Shown in pieces: positions 8,696 through 18,262 of a stretch of DNA of 64,000 nucleotides (positions are counted from its first letter, which is position 1; each line of letters opens with the position of its first letter). The stretch spans positions 94,990 to 158,989 of the forward strand of contig NZ_NIBG01000010.1 in NCBI RefSeq assembly GCF_002270055.1. The letters are read 5' to 3'. The notes under the pieces were generated by a model. It was not told the DNA's origin. It saw nothing but the letters and a program-made list of their open reading frames with translations, and searched no databases. This DNA comes from Anaeromicrobium sediminis. Lineage in GTDB: Bacteria > Bacillota > Clostridia > Peptostreptococcales > Thermotaleaceae. Both the position numbers and the translations under genes were made by a program.

Positions 8696-8887
8696 TTACC
8701 TTCTTATTTTATCTATTATACCTTTAAATGACAAAGCTATTCTATCATATTTATTTTCTACAAATATTACATATAAAATAAGAACTATCATAGCTGATAT
8801 TTTATATGCATCTACACCGTCCATTATCAGACTCACCAATATTATAGGTAATAATATAAGGGTTAGTAAATTTACAAATATTTTCAT
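8696..8887 (-). CDS. Small two-helix membrane protein
   Basis: 63 aa. Two hydrophobic helices (about residues 4-23 and 30-43) and a basic C-terminus (KIRR). Family not recognised. It is supported by a strong AAAGGGGGATT ribosome binding site upstream of the ATG and by its own terminator. It lies downstream of the chemoreceptor gene but is separated from it by a terminator, so it probably has its own promoter. Confidence 0.65.
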   Translation of the reverse strand: MKIFVNLLTLILLPIILVSLIMDGVDAYKISAMIVLILYVIFVENKYDRIALSFKGIIDKIRR

Positions 8888-8934
8888 TACTACAATCCCC
8901 CTTTATACTTATTACTTCATTATATGCATCGAAA

Positions 8935-8967
8935 TGAAAAAAGTCTTCCCTTAGGAAGACTTTTTTC
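8935..8967 (-). terminator. Terminator of the chemoreceptor gene
   Basis: Stem AAGTCTTCC / GGAAGACTT with A and T runs on both sides, so it can work in both directions. Confidence 0.9.
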
Positions 8968-10994
8968 TATATTTCAAATTTATTTACCATTTCATTCAAT
9001 TCTTTTACTGCTTTTAGTTGTGTGTAAGCTGCATTAGATATTTCCTCTACTGCTCCAGTTACATCTCCAATACTTACTGCTATGTTTTGAGAACCAGCAG
9101 CAGATTGTTCTATAGAAACAGATACTCCTGACACAGCCCTATTCATTTCATCCATGGCTGTAGAAATTTCCACAGTAGATTTTGAGAAATCTTCTAATAA
9201 TTCTTTTACTGACTCTGAGTCCCTATAGTATTGTTCTCCTGACTCTTCTAAAGTATCATAGTCCTTCATTATATCATTGTTTATAAAGTCTAATATATCA
9301 GTAGCATTATTAGTAAGTTCTTTTACTGCTATTTGTACTTCTTCTATTACACTTTCAATTTCTCCAACACTATTTGAAGACTCTTCTGCTAATTTTCTTA
9401 CCTCTTCAGCAACTACAGCAAAACCTCTTCCCTGTTCTCCTGCTCTTGCAGCCTCTATGGCTGCATTTAATGCAAGTAAGTTAATTTGTTCTGATATGGA
9501 AGATATGGCATTTGACATATCCTTAATGTTCTCAACTACTTTACTTCTTTCAACTGCATTAATAATCTTTTCTTGCTTATCCTTATACATGCGAGTGGTT
9601 ACTTCTTTAGAATTTACTGCATTAGCCTTCATTTGTGAGGCTCTAATATCTATCTCTTTTGCAATATTATTTCCTTCTTTAGCCTTATCAGACAAACTTA
9701 TGGAAGCCTGTGTTATTTCATCTATAGATGCTACTACTTCTTCTATGGCAGCACTACTTTCTTCCATTCCAGCTGCTATTTCTTCTGTAGTTACTCCTAC
9801 ATTTTGAATTTGGGCCGTTATCTTTTCTGCTGCATTTGAAAGTTCTTCACTGGATTTATTTACTTCATTTGAATTATTTAGTATTCCATTTATCATATTT
9901 CTAATACTTTCTATCATATCACCAAAGGCTTTACCTAAGAAACCTATTTCATCATTTCTTTCAATTTTTACCTTAACCTTTAAATCTCCTTGAGAAGCCT
10001 TTTCAGCTGCCTTTGATAGTTGACCTAATGGTTTAGTTAATTTCTTAATATATATATATATACCAAATCCACATAATACAAATAATCCTAAACTACTAAT
10101 TATACTTTTCGTTACAACTTCTCTTATGGTATTTTTCACAGGTTCTAATGAAACTCCTACATTTATGGCCCCCACATGTTCTCCATTAATATTTAGGGGT
10201 AATAATACATCATAAGTTTCTATTACATTCCCCTGTTCATCATCATATGGATATGTATTTGTATATTCTTTCTTATCTATAACTGCCGTTCTAGTTCCTG
10301 CATCTTCACTTAAATCTTTTCCAACTCTTTCTGCATTACTATGGGCTATTGCCTTTAAATTTTTATCAATTATAAGAGCATATACAATATCATCACCTTT
10401 AGCTAGTTCTTCCACAATTTTTTGTTTACTAAAAGCCTCTTCTATTGCCCTTATCTTACCTGCAGATATTCCTACTTGTATTACCCTTCCATCATCCGTT
10501 TTGATAGCTCCAAATTTATATTCCTTATCAGATTCCGTATCCTTTCTTATAGGCTCCATAATTTCTTTTTTCTCACCTTTAAATACTTTATCTGCAGGAT
10601 GGTCTTCTCCATATACATATCCTACGTACTCATCATGGGTAGAACTGACTATTGTCCTATTTACAGACACATTTATTTGATCAATACCTGCTTTTTTAGA
10701 TATCTCTTGTAAATATTTATTAGATACGTTATCACTTACCTCTATGGTCTTGGCTGCAATTCTAATTTTATCTTCTAATTGCTTTTCAAGGTTCATGACA
10801 GCTATTTCACTAACCTGAATCTTTTGTGATGTTTCCTCAATTAATCTAAGTGCATTATCTCCCATTTGCTTTTTCATATACTTATCAATCATAAAACCTG
10901 ATAATGTAGTAGATATTACCATTATTATAAGAAGTGTTACGAAAAATGCCACCAAGGTTTTAGCACCTATTGATGATTTATTTTTTTTACTCAT
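8967..10994 (-). CDS. Methyl-accepting chemotaxis protein with Cache-type sensor
   Basis: 675 aa. TM1 at about residues 13-35, a periplasmic-side Cache-like sensor (about 40-285) containing RIIQVGISA-like and YDVLLPL strands, TM2 at about 290-312, HAMP (about 313-368) and a cytoplasmic signalling domain (about 400-675). The hairpin tip is recognisable by [20 protein letters not shown] followed by [17 protein letters not shown], which contacts CheA and CheW. The C-terminus has no CheR-docking pentapeptide. A Cache sensor usually binds small ligands such as amino acids or organic acids; the ligand is unknown. Single gene with its own terminator and an AGGAGG ribosome binding site. Confidence 0.92.
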   Translation of the reverse strand: MSKKNKSSIGAKTLVAFFVTLLIIMVISTTLSGFMIDKYMKKQMGDNALRLIEETSQKIQVSEIAVMNLEKQLEDKIRIAAKTIEVSDNVSNKYLQEISKKAGIDQINVSVNRTIVSSTHDEYVGYVYGEDHPADKVFKGEKKEIMEPIRKDTESDKEYKFGAIKTDDGRVIQVGISAGKIRAIEEAFSKQKIVEELAKGDDIVYALIIDKNLKAIAHSNAERVGKDLSEDAGTRTAVIDKKEYTNTYPYDDEQGNVIETYDVLLPLNINGEHVGAINVGVSLEPVKNTIREVVTKSIISSLGLFVLCGFGIYIYIKKLTKPLGQLSKAAEKASQGDLKVKVKIERNDEIGFLGKAFGDMIESIRNMINGILNNSNEVNKSSEELSNAAEKITAQIQNVGVTTEEIAAGMEESSAAIEEVVASIDEITQASISLSDKAKEGNNIAKEIDIRASQMKANAVNSKEVTTRMYKDKQEKIINAVERSKVVENIKDMSNAISSISEQINLLALNAAIEAARAGEQGRGFAVVAEEVRKLAEESSNSVGEIESVIEEVQIAVKELTNNATDILDFINNDIMKDYDTLEESGEQYYRDSESVKELLEDFSKSTVEISTAMDEMNRAVSGVSVSIEQSAAGSQNIAVSIGDVTGAVEEISNAAYTQLKAVKELNEMVNKFEI

Positions 10995-11239
10995 CTACAT
11001 ATCTCCTCCTTTTTTTACATAAATTTCTCTTCTAATACATTTTACCAGCATATCCAGTATTTTTCAAAAACAAACTTCAATTTTTGGATTCTTTTGAAAC
11101 ATTTTTAATTTATATTTTTTACATTTCAAGTTTTTGTAATAAACAAAACGGTATATTAATATCCTTATAGTAGAAACACGTTGTTGAAAATTTAATTGTA
11201 CAACAACTTATATAAAGCTTGAATATGGAGGAAATGTAT

Positions 11240-11605
11240 ATGCATCCTAATGATTCTCTGAACAAGGAATGTGTCAATGTAATACTTACCAGATTAAACG
11301 AAGGAATTACCTTAAGAAAACTATATTTTGAACTACGAAAAAACAGATTATATAGTAATTCATTAGGATCTTTGAAATCCCAAATATCTAAAAATTTCAA
11401 ACGTACTCGGGATGGAGATATTATCAAATGGACCTATACCACCACTAGAACTTCTCCTAATTTAAAGGGATTACTAGAAAAAGCCACCTTAGAAATTAAT
11501 CAAATACAGAAATCAGATGTTAATGAAGAAGAAAAGGAAGTAGTTATAGAAAATATAGATGAACTTCTTGAAAAACTAGTAAGGTTTAGAAACTCTCTAG
11601 AATGA
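11240..11605 (+). CDS. Small protein of unknown function
   Basis: 121 aa from ATG 11240, chosen because GGAGG at 11227-11231 sits 8 nt upstream; a longer reading from TTG 11219 would put the ribosome binding site inside the gene. The first 60 residues look helical and basic (ILTRLNEGITLRKLYFELRK), which could be a small nucleic-acid-binding domain. The C-terminal half is acidic and likely coiled. Family not recognised. It is divergent from the chemoreceptor gene and convergent with proA, sharing a terminator with it. Confidence 0.65.
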   Translation: MHPNDSLNKECVNVILTRLNEGITLRKLYFELRKNRLYSNSLGSLKSQISKNFKRTRDGDIIKWTYTTTRTSPNLKGLLEKATLEINQIQKSDVNEEEKEVVIENIDELLEKLVRFRNSLE

Positions 11606-11610
11606 TTTAT

Positions 11611-11655
11611 AAATTAAAAGATGCCCATGAAAACTCATAGGCATCTTTTAATTTA
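11611..11655. terminator. Bidirectional terminator between the 121-aa gene and proA
   Basis: Stem of about 15 bp (AAATTAAAAGATGCC / GGCATCTTTTAATTT) flanked by AT tracts on both sides. It overlaps the proA stop codon. Confidence 0.85.
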
Positions 11656-12906
11656 TCTTATTTGTCCTTCTCCATATATGGTGTATTTAAACGTTGTAAG
11701 TTCCTTTAATCCCATTGGGCCCCTTGCATGGAGTTTTTGAGTGCTTATTCCTATTTCAGCTCCAAATCCAAATTCTTCTCCATCTGTAAATCTAGTTGAT
11801 GCATTTACATAAACGGCAGCTGCATCTACCTCTTGTAAAAACCTTTGTGAATTGTTGTAATCATTAGTAAGTATGGATTCAGAATGTTTAGTTCCATACA
11901 CATGTATATGTTCTAACGCTTCATCCATATTATTAACTACCCTAATGGCTAGTATTAAATCTAAGTACTCAGTACTCCAATCTTCTTCCTTTGCTAATAC
12001 TATATTTTTTAATATATTATTAGTCTTTTCACAACCCCTTATTTCCACATTTAATTCCTCTAGTTTGTCTTGTAATTTTGGTAAAAACTCATTGGCTACT
12101 TTTTCATGGACTAATAAAGTCTCTAGTGCATTACATACAGCTGGTCTTTGAGTTTTAGCATTAATTATTATGTCAATGGCCCTTTCTCTGTCAGCTGATT
12201 CATCCACATATATATGGCAATTACCTACTCCTGTTTCAATTACTGGAACAGATGCATTTTTAACTACGGCTTGAATAAGGCCAGCTCCCCCCCTTGGAAT
12301 TAATACATCTATATATCCATTTAGTTTCATCATTTCATTTGCAGCTTCCCTATCTGTTATTTCTATTAGATTTATACAACCCTCTGGTAATCCAGCTTCT
12401 GTGGCAGCCTTAGAAATGACTTTAACTAATGCCATATTAGAATTAATAGCTTCTTTACCACCTCGTAATATGGCAACATTTCCTGATTTAATACAAAGTC
12501 CTGCTGCATCTACAGTTACATTTGGTCTTGCTTCATATATTATACCCACAACACCTAGTGGCACTCTCATCTTTCCTATTCTTAAATTATTAGGTCTCTT
12601 TATCATAGACACCACTTCTCCAATAGGATCATCTAGGGCTGCCACTTGTTTAAGCCCTCCTGCCATAGCATTCAATCTGTCTTCTGTTAATAGGAGTCTA
12701 TCTAGTAAAGCCTTTGTAAATCCCTTAGCTTCCCCATTTTCCATATCCTTTTTATTCTCATTCAAAATATATTCTTTATTTTCTATTAATGATTCTGCCA
12801 TCTTTATTAAGGCTTCGTTTTTAGTTATTGTATCTATGTTTATCATATTTCTAGATGCTTTTTTTGCAATTTCTCCTATACTTAATACATAATTTTTAAT
12901 ATCCAT
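11653..12906 (-). CDS. proA: Gamma-glutamyl phosphate reductase
   Basis: 417 aa, full length. Second enzyme of proline synthesis: NADPH-dependent reduction of gamma-glutamyl phosphate to glutamate 5-semialdehyde. Family marks are GVVGIIYEARPNVTVDAAGLC (from about residue 117, written here as overlapping blocks GVVGIIYEARPNVT and DAAGLCIKSGN), the catalytic Cys in RPAVCNALETLLVH (near 255) and the C-terminal FGFGAEIGISTQKLHARGPM block. It follows proB by 9 nt on the same strand, so the two form a proBA operon. Confidence 0.97.
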   Translation of the reverse strand: MDIKNYVLSIGEIAKKASRNMINIDTITKNEALIKMAESLIENKEYILNENKKDMENGEAKGFTKALLDRLLLTEDRLNAMAGGLKQVAALDDPIGEVVSMIKRPNNLRIGKMRVPLGVVGIIYEARPNVTVDAAGLCIKSGNVAILRGGKEAINSNMALVKVISKAATEAGLPEGCINLIEITDREAANEMMKLNGYIDVLIPRGGAGLIQAVVKNASVPVIETGVGNCHIYVDESADRERAIDIIINAKTQRPAVCNALETLLVHEKVANEFLPKLQDKLEELNVEIRGCEKTNNILKNIVLAKEEDWSTEYLDLILAIRVVNNMDEALEHIHVYGTKHSESILTNDYNNSQRFLQEVDAAAVYVNASTRFTDGEEFGFGAEIGISTQKLHARGPMGLKELTTFKYTIYGEGQIR

Positions 12907-12915
12907 ATTATCCCC

Positions 12916-14064
12916 CTACTTTCTCAATACAACTAAATTGTTAGCATGGATTACTTCATCATAATCCTTATATCCAAGTATTCTTTCTATTTCACTACTA
13001 TCAATGCCCTTTATCATATCTATATGAGTAGAGTTATAATTAGTAACTCCATGGGCTATCTCTTCATTATTCATATTAAAAATTGCTAAGACTTCTCCCT
13101 TTCCAAATTGGCCATCAACTTTTACTATACCAGCTGGCAATAAACTCTTTCTATTTTCTAGTAGGGCCCTTTGTGCCCCATCATCTATGTATATTTTATT
13201 TGTTGGGTTTGTAACAAAGGCCATCCAGTGTTTTTTAGCCTTAAGGGTTTCTTCTGTCTTTTGAAAAAATGTACCTACCTCTTCACCATCCATTATTTTA
13301 TTTAGTATATTATCCTCACTACCATTGGCTATGACAGTACATACCCCAGAAAAGGATGCTATTTTACAAGCTTTTATTTTGGTTATCATACCACCAGTTC
13401 CTAATTTAGATCCTGCTCCCTTTGCCATATGGTCTATAGACTCATCAATCTTTCCTACATATTCTATACGCTTAGCATCTTTATTTTCCTTTGGATTAGA
13501 ATCATAAAGGCCATCTATATCTGTTAATAATACTAATAAATCTGCATTTACTAAACTAGCCACCATAGCAGATAAAGTGTCATTATCACCAAATTTTATT
13601 TCATCAACTACAGTTGCATCATTTTCATTAACTACGGGAATTACACCCTTATCTAATAGGGCAGTAAAGGTGTTACTTGCATTTAAAAATCTATTTCTAT
13701 CTGCCATATCATCTCTTGTCAAAAGAATTTGTCCTGTTATTTTTCCATATTCGGAGAAAAATTTACTATACATATGAAGCAATACACCTTGACCTATTGC
13801 TGCAGCTGCTTGCTTTTCGGGGATGGTCTTGGGTCTTTCATCTAATCCTAATTTTCCTACACCAGCACCTATAGCACCTGATGTAACTAATACTACTTCC
13901 ACCCCTCTATTGTGTATGTCTGCTAATTGTCTAACTATATTTTCTATTCTAGACAAATTTAACAGTCCAGTAGAGTGAGTCAATGTAGAAGTTCCAACTT
14001 TCACTACAATTCTTTTAATATTGCTTATGTGCAGTTCTTTACTTTTAACTTCACTTTCTGTCAT
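12916..14064 (-). CDS. proB: Glutamate 5-kinase
   Basis: 382 aa from the ATG at 14062-14064. This start is preferred over an upstream in-frame ATG at 14127 because AGAGGG lies about 10 nt before it and the upstream extension ([13 protein letters not shown]...) is not family-like. The amino-acid-kinase domain opens with [12 protein letters not shown] and contains [14 protein letters not shown] and [14 protein letters not shown]-terminal PUA domain follows from about residue 275. It phosphorylates glutamate as the first step of proline synthesis and is normally inhibited by proline. No T-box or other riboswitch is visible upstream. Confidence 0.96.
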   Translation of the reverse strand: MTESEVKSKELHISNIKRIVVKVGTSTLTHSTGLLNLSRIENIVRQLADIHNRGVEVVLVTSGAIGAGVGKLGLDERPKTIPEKQAAAAIGQGVLLHMYSKFFSEYGKITGQILLTRDDMADRNRFLNASNTFTALLDKGVIPVVNENDATVVDEIKFGDNDTLSAMVASLVNADLLVLLTDIDGLYDSNPKENKDAKRIEYVGKIDESIDHMAKGAGSKLGTGGMITKIKACKIASFSGVCTVIANGSEDNILNKIMDGEEVGTFFQKTEETLKAKKHWMAFVTNPTNKIYIDDGAQRALLENRKSLLPAGIVKVDGQFGKGEVLAIFNMNNEEIAHGVTNYNSTHIDMIKGIDSSEIERILGYKDYDEVIHANNLVVLRK

Positions 14065-14251
14065 ATGACCACATCCCTCTTTTAATAAATTTTTCAAATT
14101 ATAACATATAAAAGCCCATTTGTCCAAGGAAAAGTTTCATTATATGAACCCCTAGTCCATTTCACCTGGTATTTTTATCATATAATATAGTATTATAAAT
14201 AAAAAAGGCATACTACCTACATGTTTTGTGTCAATTAACTTTCCTAGACAA

Positions 14252-14280
14252 TAAAAAAGAATATGATTTAATCATATCCT
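14252..14280 (-). terminator. Terminator of the HD hydrolase gene
   Basis: Minus-strand hairpin ATATGATT / AATCATAT followed by a U run; it touches the stop codon of the gene. Confidence 0.65.
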
Positions 14281-14926
14281 ATTTTTCTCCATCCCATTCT
14301 TTATAAAATTGTTCTAAGAAGTTTTCCATGAACTCATGTCTTTCTTTGGCCATCTTTTTTCCCGTTTGCGTATTCATTTTATCTTTTAGCAATAATAATT
14401 TCTCGTAAAAATGATTTATAGTATGTCCCTTACTATTTTTATATTCTTCTAAATTAGAATATTTCATAGGAGCCATATTAGGATTGTACATTTCTCTATT
14501 TTTATGGCCTCCATATGCGAATGCCCTTCCTATGCCTATGGCACCTAATGCATCTAATCTATCTGCATCTTGTACAATTTTCCCCTCTAGAGTATTTTGT
14601 TTTGCAGAAGCTGTTCCTCCCTTAAAGGAAATGTTCATTATAATATCCATAATAATTTCAATTTCCTTTTCATCTTCTATAAATTCATTTAATAACTTTC
14701 CTGTTTTTCTAATTTGTCCTTCTTCACCGTAAAATTTCCAATCATATAAATCATGAATAAGGGCTGAAATTTCCACTATAAACATATTGGCTTTTTCTTG
14801 TGTAGCCATATTCTTAGCCATATTGTAAACTCTTAAAGTATGCCACCAATCATGGCCTGTACCTTCTCCCATCAATTGTTTTTTTACTATATCTTTTATC
14901 GATTCAATAATTTTTTGTCTTTCCAT
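14279..14926 (-). CDS. HD-superfamily phosphohydrolase (YedJ/YpgQ-like)
   Basis: 215 aa, the usual size. Metal-binding HD motif residues are visible: H in GHDWWHTLRVYNMA (about 25-38), H-D in SALIHDLYDW (about 60), and a distal Asp in VQDADRLDALGAIGIGRAF (about 128). Relatives are small metal-dependent phosphohydrolases, some acting on nucleotides. The substrate is not inferable here. Good ribosome binding site (GGAGGAAATTT). It is followed by proBA on the same strand but separated by a terminator. Confidence 0.85.
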   Translation of the reverse strand: MERQKIIESIKDIVKKQLMGEGTGHDWWHTLRVYNMAKNMATQEKANMFIVEISALIHDLYDWKFYGEEGQIRKTGKLLNEFIEDEKEIEIIMDIIMNISFKGGTASAKQNTLEGKIVQDADRLDALGAIGIGRAFAYGGHKNREMYNPNMAPMKYSNLEEYKNSKGHTINHFYEKLLLLKDKMNTQTGKKMAKERHEFMENFLEQFYKEWDGEK

Positions 14927-14962
14927 AATAAATTTCCTCCATAATTTGTATACAAAAATTAT

Positions 14963-14998
14963 AACAGGACATTGAATTTTTTCAATGCCCTGTAAGAT
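14963..14998 (-). terminator. Terminator of the ECF S-component gene
   Basis: Stem CAGG-ATTGAA / TTCAAT-CCTG on the minus strand, followed by a U-rich stretch. Confidence 0.75.
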
Positions 14999-14999
14999 T

Positions 15000-15512
15000 T
15001 TATTTAATTTTCAAATATGCTTTTTTCACTTGTATACCAAGGGGCAAAGCTATTAATATGCCTATGGTTGTAGTTAATATGGACCCTGGTATTTTACTTA
15101 TAGGTCCTATAAAGCTTCCTGTAAAAAATACATTGGTAAAATAATAACCTACTAAGGATACAATTCCTCCTATTATATATGCTCCTAGATTTACTTTCAT
15201 ACTAAGGCCATCCCCTGACTTATGGGCCAATTTAGATACTATATAGGCCATAAGACCTTTAATCACTAAAGTAAATGGGGCATAGCTAACGTATCCTCCA
15301 AATATATCAAACAAAAACATACCTCCGCCAGATGCAATGGCCGAATCTACTGGATTTAAAATTAAAGCTGTTATAAAAAGAGCTGTGGTGCCTAAGTGCA
15401 TCATGCTACCACCCACAGGTACATGAATATAGGTAGCAACCATATTAAATGCCATGAGCAATCCTAACAATACAATTCTTCTAATATCCCATTTATTTTT
15501 TTCCATTTCCAT
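15000..15512 (-). CDS. ECF transporter S component
   Basis: 170 aa from ATG 15510-15512, chosen because AAAGGGGAG lies 7 nt upstream; a longer in-frame ATG at 15560 lacks a ribosome binding site. About five to six hydrophobic helices fill the protein. The opening W-D-I-R-R-I-V-L-L-G-L-L-M-A and VGGSMMHLGTTALF are typical of the substrate-binding S component of energy-coupling-factor vitamin importers, which plug into a shared EcfAAT module encoded elsewhere. Which vitamin it carries cannot be told; no riboswitch is visible upstream. Confidence 0.8.
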   Translation of the reverse strand: MEMEKNKWDIRRIVLLGLLMAFNMVATYIHVPVGGSMMHLGTTALFITALILNPVDSAIASGGGMFLFDIFGGYVSYAPFTLVIKGLMAYIVSKLAHKSGDGLSMKVNLGAYIIGGIVSLVGYYFTNVFFTGSFIGPISKIPGSILTTTIGILIALPLGIQVKKAYLKIK

Positions 15513-15640
15513 TATGATCTCCCCTTTATCCCAATTTTTAACATCATGGATACAATTCAATTATTCCACATTTTTTGTACCTAGTCAACAGTACATTTTG
15601 AAATTGTATCTTTATAATTCATTATATTGTAATAGACATT

Positions 15641-15677
15641 AAAAGAGATATAGTTTTTTAAACTATATCTCTTTTCT
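15641..15677 (-). terminator. Terminator of the reductase-activator operon
   Basis: Perfect 16-bp stem (AAAAGAGATATAGTTT / AAACTATATCTCTTTT) with a TTT loop, directly after the stop of the activator gene. Confidence 0.9.
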
Positions 15678-15678
15678 C

Positions 15679-16437
15679 TTAAAATCCCTTTATAGCCGCC
15701 CCTAATGCTCCCACTATTTGAGAGTCATTAGGTACATATATTTCTTTTTTCACTTTTTTCTCTATTATATTTTTTACTAAATTACTTCTAGCTATGCCAC
15801 CACTAAAACCTATGGTTTCATTTGAATTTACCTTATGTAATATGGAAAAGGCCCTATTTCCTATAGACTCTAATATACCCAAGAATATGCTTTTTTTATC
15901 TATCCCCTTTGCGAGTAAACTTATAATTTCTGATTCTGCAAAAACAGTACACATGCTACTTATCTTTTGAGGTGTCAATTCTTCATTTAATTCTTCATCT
16001 ATATTCTCTATATCCATATTTAAAGTTACAGCCATAACCTGTAGAAAACGTCCTGTTCCAGCTGCACATTTATCATTCATAAAAAAATCCAGCACATTTC
16101 CATTCTCATCTATACTTATTACTTTGCTATCTTGACCACCTATATCTAGTATGGTTCTTATATTAGGATTTAAAAAATGCATCCCTTTAGCATGACAAGT
16201 TATTTCTGTTATGGCCTTATCTATAAAATCCATAGATATTCTACCATAACCTGTGCCTATTACCTTTTTTACTTGACTCTTATCCACATTATTTCTCTCT
16301 ATTATTTTATTATAGGCTTCCTTAGCACTTTCCTTAGGACTCCATCCAGTGGGAATTATAATTGAATCTACAATCTCTCCGTTAAATAATACAGCCTTTG
16401 TAGCTACTGACCCTGAATCTATTCCTATAGAGTACAC
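15679..16437 (-). CDS. ASKHA-type ATP-dependent reductase activator (HgdC-like)
   Basis: 252 aa, normal length for an activator of 2-hydroxyacyl-CoA dehydratase-type enzymes. The ATPase fold shows GIDSGSVATKAVLF at the N-terminus and LDIGGQDSKVI near 110. The two cysteines expected to hold the shared [4Fe-4S] cluster of the homodimer are in NDKCAAGTGRF (near 128) and SSMCTVFAESE (near 165). Such proteins use ATP hydrolysis to push one low-potential electron into the partner enzyme. The partner is the double-cubane reductase at 16713-17987; a DUF3343 gene lies between them, spaced 10 and 16 nt, so the three form one operon. Confidence 0.93.
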   Translation of the reverse strand: MYSIGIDSGSVATKAVLFNGEIVDSIIIPTGWSPKESAKEAYNKIIERNNVDKSQVKKVIGTGYGRISMDFIDKAITEITCHAKGMHFLNPNIRTILDIGGQDSKVISIDENGNVLDFFMNDKCAAGTGRFLQVMAVTLNMDIENIDEELNEELTPQKISSMCTVFAESEIISLLAKGIDKKSIFLGILESIGNRAFSILHKVNSNETIGFSGGIARSNLVKNIIEKKVKKEIYVPNDSQIVGALGAAIKGF

Positions 16438-16453
16438 TACTATCTCCCTCCAT

Positions 16454-16702
16454 TTATATATTAATAAACTTTTTCCTTTTCTTTTTTAATTCATGGATTC
16501 CTTCTATCTTCAAATTACTCTCTTCTTCAATAAGTTCTTCAACTAATTGTCTATCTTCTTTATTTATTATTATTGATATACCACAACAGATACTTAATTC
16601 TCGTGGAGTTGGGGAAATAGTGTATTTAATATTATTCTCAATTAAAATATTCTCCATGAGCATGCCATTGGAATGATTTGGAAATAGTATATATAAACTC
16701 AT
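16454..16702 (-). CDS. DUF3343 protein (putative Se/S carrier-like)
   Basis: 82 aa. A small alpha/beta protein with a central Cys-Cys-Gly motif (SICCGISIII, near residue 38-47), which is the hallmark of DUF3343. Some databases describe the family as a putative selenium/sulfur carrier, but the function is not established. It sits between the double-cubane reductase and its activator with tight spacing, so it is probably used with them, perhaps in redox or cofactor handling. The basic C-terminus (KKKRKK) is unusual for its size. Confidence 0.8.
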   Translation of the reverse strand: MSLYILFPNHSNGMLMENILIENNIKYTISPTPRELSICCGISIIINKEDRQLVEELIEEESNLKIEGIHELKKKRKKFINI

Positions 16703-16712
16703 GTATGCTCAC

Positions 16713-17987
16713 CTATTTATCTAGCATTTCTAAAAAGGCCTCTAATCTAGTTTTAATTTGGCCTGCATCTTCCAATCCATATCCCGTTTCTATCATAATA
16801 ACTGGAATACCCTCTTTTTCCAACGCTTCCTTTACGCTCATATATTCTGCTGCGTAGCAAGTACAAAACGGTAGTGAATAATATATTACACCATCGGCCT
16901 TATATTCCTTATACATATTTATAATATCATCTATTCTATTTTTATTAGGAGTAAATACGGCACAATTAGTCTTCATATATCTACTAGCAAGGTTTTTAAT
17001 CATACCCTCCATGTCCTTTTCTTCTTCAGAAACTAAATTTTTAAAATATTTAGTTCCAGTACAAGTTTCTTCTGCAACTACAGCAGCATTACTAGTTTCT
17101 ATTATATGATGCATCTTCCAATTTGGTATGGCCATCGGTGTTCCCGTTATTAAAAGCCTTGGGGCATCCTTCTCATACACTCCACTATTTTCTTTAACTC
17201 TCTCTTCTAATTCGTCACATAGTTTATTAGTCATTTCAATGAACCTCTTAGGATCATCATAAAAGGCAATTTGAGTTATTAATAATACATCCTTTCCACT
17301 TATAGGTGGATTGTCTACTTTCCTAAAATCGTATAATCTCTTTAATACACTTCTCTTTTCATTATGTAATTTTATTCTCTCGTATAATTCTTCTTCTGTA
17401 ATTGTATGGCCTGTCACTTCTTCTATTTTTTCTTTAAATAATGCAACTTCTTCTTCCCAATGTCTTTCATTTTTCTCCCTTTTCATCTGTGGTAATTCCA
17501 TCACGTGAGTATCTATTTCTTTACTGAAGATTTCCCATGCCTTTTTCTTAGCATCACAAGTTGTCTCTCCTACTATTAGGTTACAGGATTGAAAATAGGG
17601 ACAGGTTTTACCAAAGTATGCTCCAACTGCGGCCTTTACTAGGGGACAGGTATTTTTAGGCACTATTTTTTCTCCATCTGGATGCCAAAAATCAGACCCT
17701 GCACATAATCCTACACTTACAGCTCCAGCTGCTGTTATTATTTCATCAGGTACAAAGACACAAAATGTTCCCACTACCTTTTTGCCATCTTTTTTTCCGT
17801 CATTTAACTCCTTAACCCTAAGACCATGGATTTCAGAAACAACCATATTAAAATAATTCATACCCTCTGGTCTATTTTTCTGATCCATGTATATTTCTCC
17901 ATAAAACTCAGGTAATACTGCACATAATTCATCATGCTTCTCCAAATCCATATCTAATAAACTCCACATTTCTCTGTAATCAGCCAT
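16713..17987 (-). CDS. Double-cubane-cluster anaerobic reductase (2-hydroxyacyl-CoA dehydratase superfamily)
   Basis: 424 aa from ATG 17985-17987, selected because AGAGGGAG sits 7 nt upstream; an in-frame ATG 7 codons earlier overlaps that site. Cys residues typical of the cluster-binding HgdB/FldB-like fold are seen in NTCPLVKAAVGAYFGKTC (about 120-137), SCNLIVGETTC, ETCTGTKYF (about 300) and LPFCTCYAAEYM (about 375). Characterised family members hold a [8Fe-9S] double-cubane cluster and, after ATP-driven electron injection by the activator, reduce small substrates at very low potential. The physiological substrate is unknown. It heads a three-gene operon with DUF3343 and the activator. Confidence 0.88.
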   Translation of the reverse strand: MADYREMWSLLDMDLEKHDELCAVLPEFYGEIYMDQKNRPEGMNYFNMVVSEIHGLRVKELNDGKKDGKKVVGTFCVFVPDEIITAAGAVSVGLCAGSDFWHPDGEKIVPKNTCPLVKAAVGAYFGKTCPYFQSCNLIVGETTCDAKKKAWEIFSKEIDTHVMELPQMKREKNERHWEEEVALFKEKIEEVTGHTITEEELYERIKLHNEKRSVLKRLYDFRKVDNPPISGKDVLLITQIAFYDDPKRFIEMTNKLCDELEERVKENSGVYEKDAPRLLITGTPMAIPNWKMHHIIETSNAAVVAEETCTGTKYFKNLVSEEEKDMEGMIKNLASRYMKTNCAVFTPNKNRIDDIINMYKEYKADGVIYYSLPFCTCYAAEYMSVKEALEKEGIPVIMIETGYGLEDAGQIKTRLEAFLEMLDK

Positions 17988-18262
17988 AACATAACTCCCT
18001 CTCTTCAAATTTATAAGCTAAAATTATTTTAATTGAATAAATAGGATTTTTTTACAAATATTAGAAAAATCTATGGACAAATAATATTTATAAAATTTAT
18101 TTATAGTGAACATAAGGAGAAATATGTAATTTACCAAAGATAAACAAACACAAGATTTCTTTCTTAAATTTAATACCTAAGTCACCATTAAACTCCCTGT
18201 CCCATAATATATATTAACTTTTACTGTTATTTTCATAATAAAAAACAAAAGGAGATGTATGA

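Noticed and set aside
9277-9807. 176-aa plus-strand ORF inside the chemoreceptor gene
   Set aside because: Antisense to the conserved signalling domain. Low-complexity Ser/Ile-rich translation typical of the reverse of coiled-coil coding DNA; no ribosome binding site.
10995-11239. c-di-GMP riboswitch before the chemoreceptor gene
   Set aside because: Such elements often precede chemoreceptor genes in Clostridia, but the conserved GEMM core was not seen in this AT-rich stretch.
12401-12892. 163-aa plus-strand ORF opposite proA
   Set aside because: Antisense shadow of a well-conserved gene; no family resemblance.
14065-14278. T-box or proline riboswitch before proBA
   Set aside because: The gap is short, with no T-box sequence or specifier-like hairpin visible.
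15513-15640. Vitamin riboswitch before the ECF S-component
   Set aside because: No TPP, FMN, cobalamin or preQ1-like conserved core was found.
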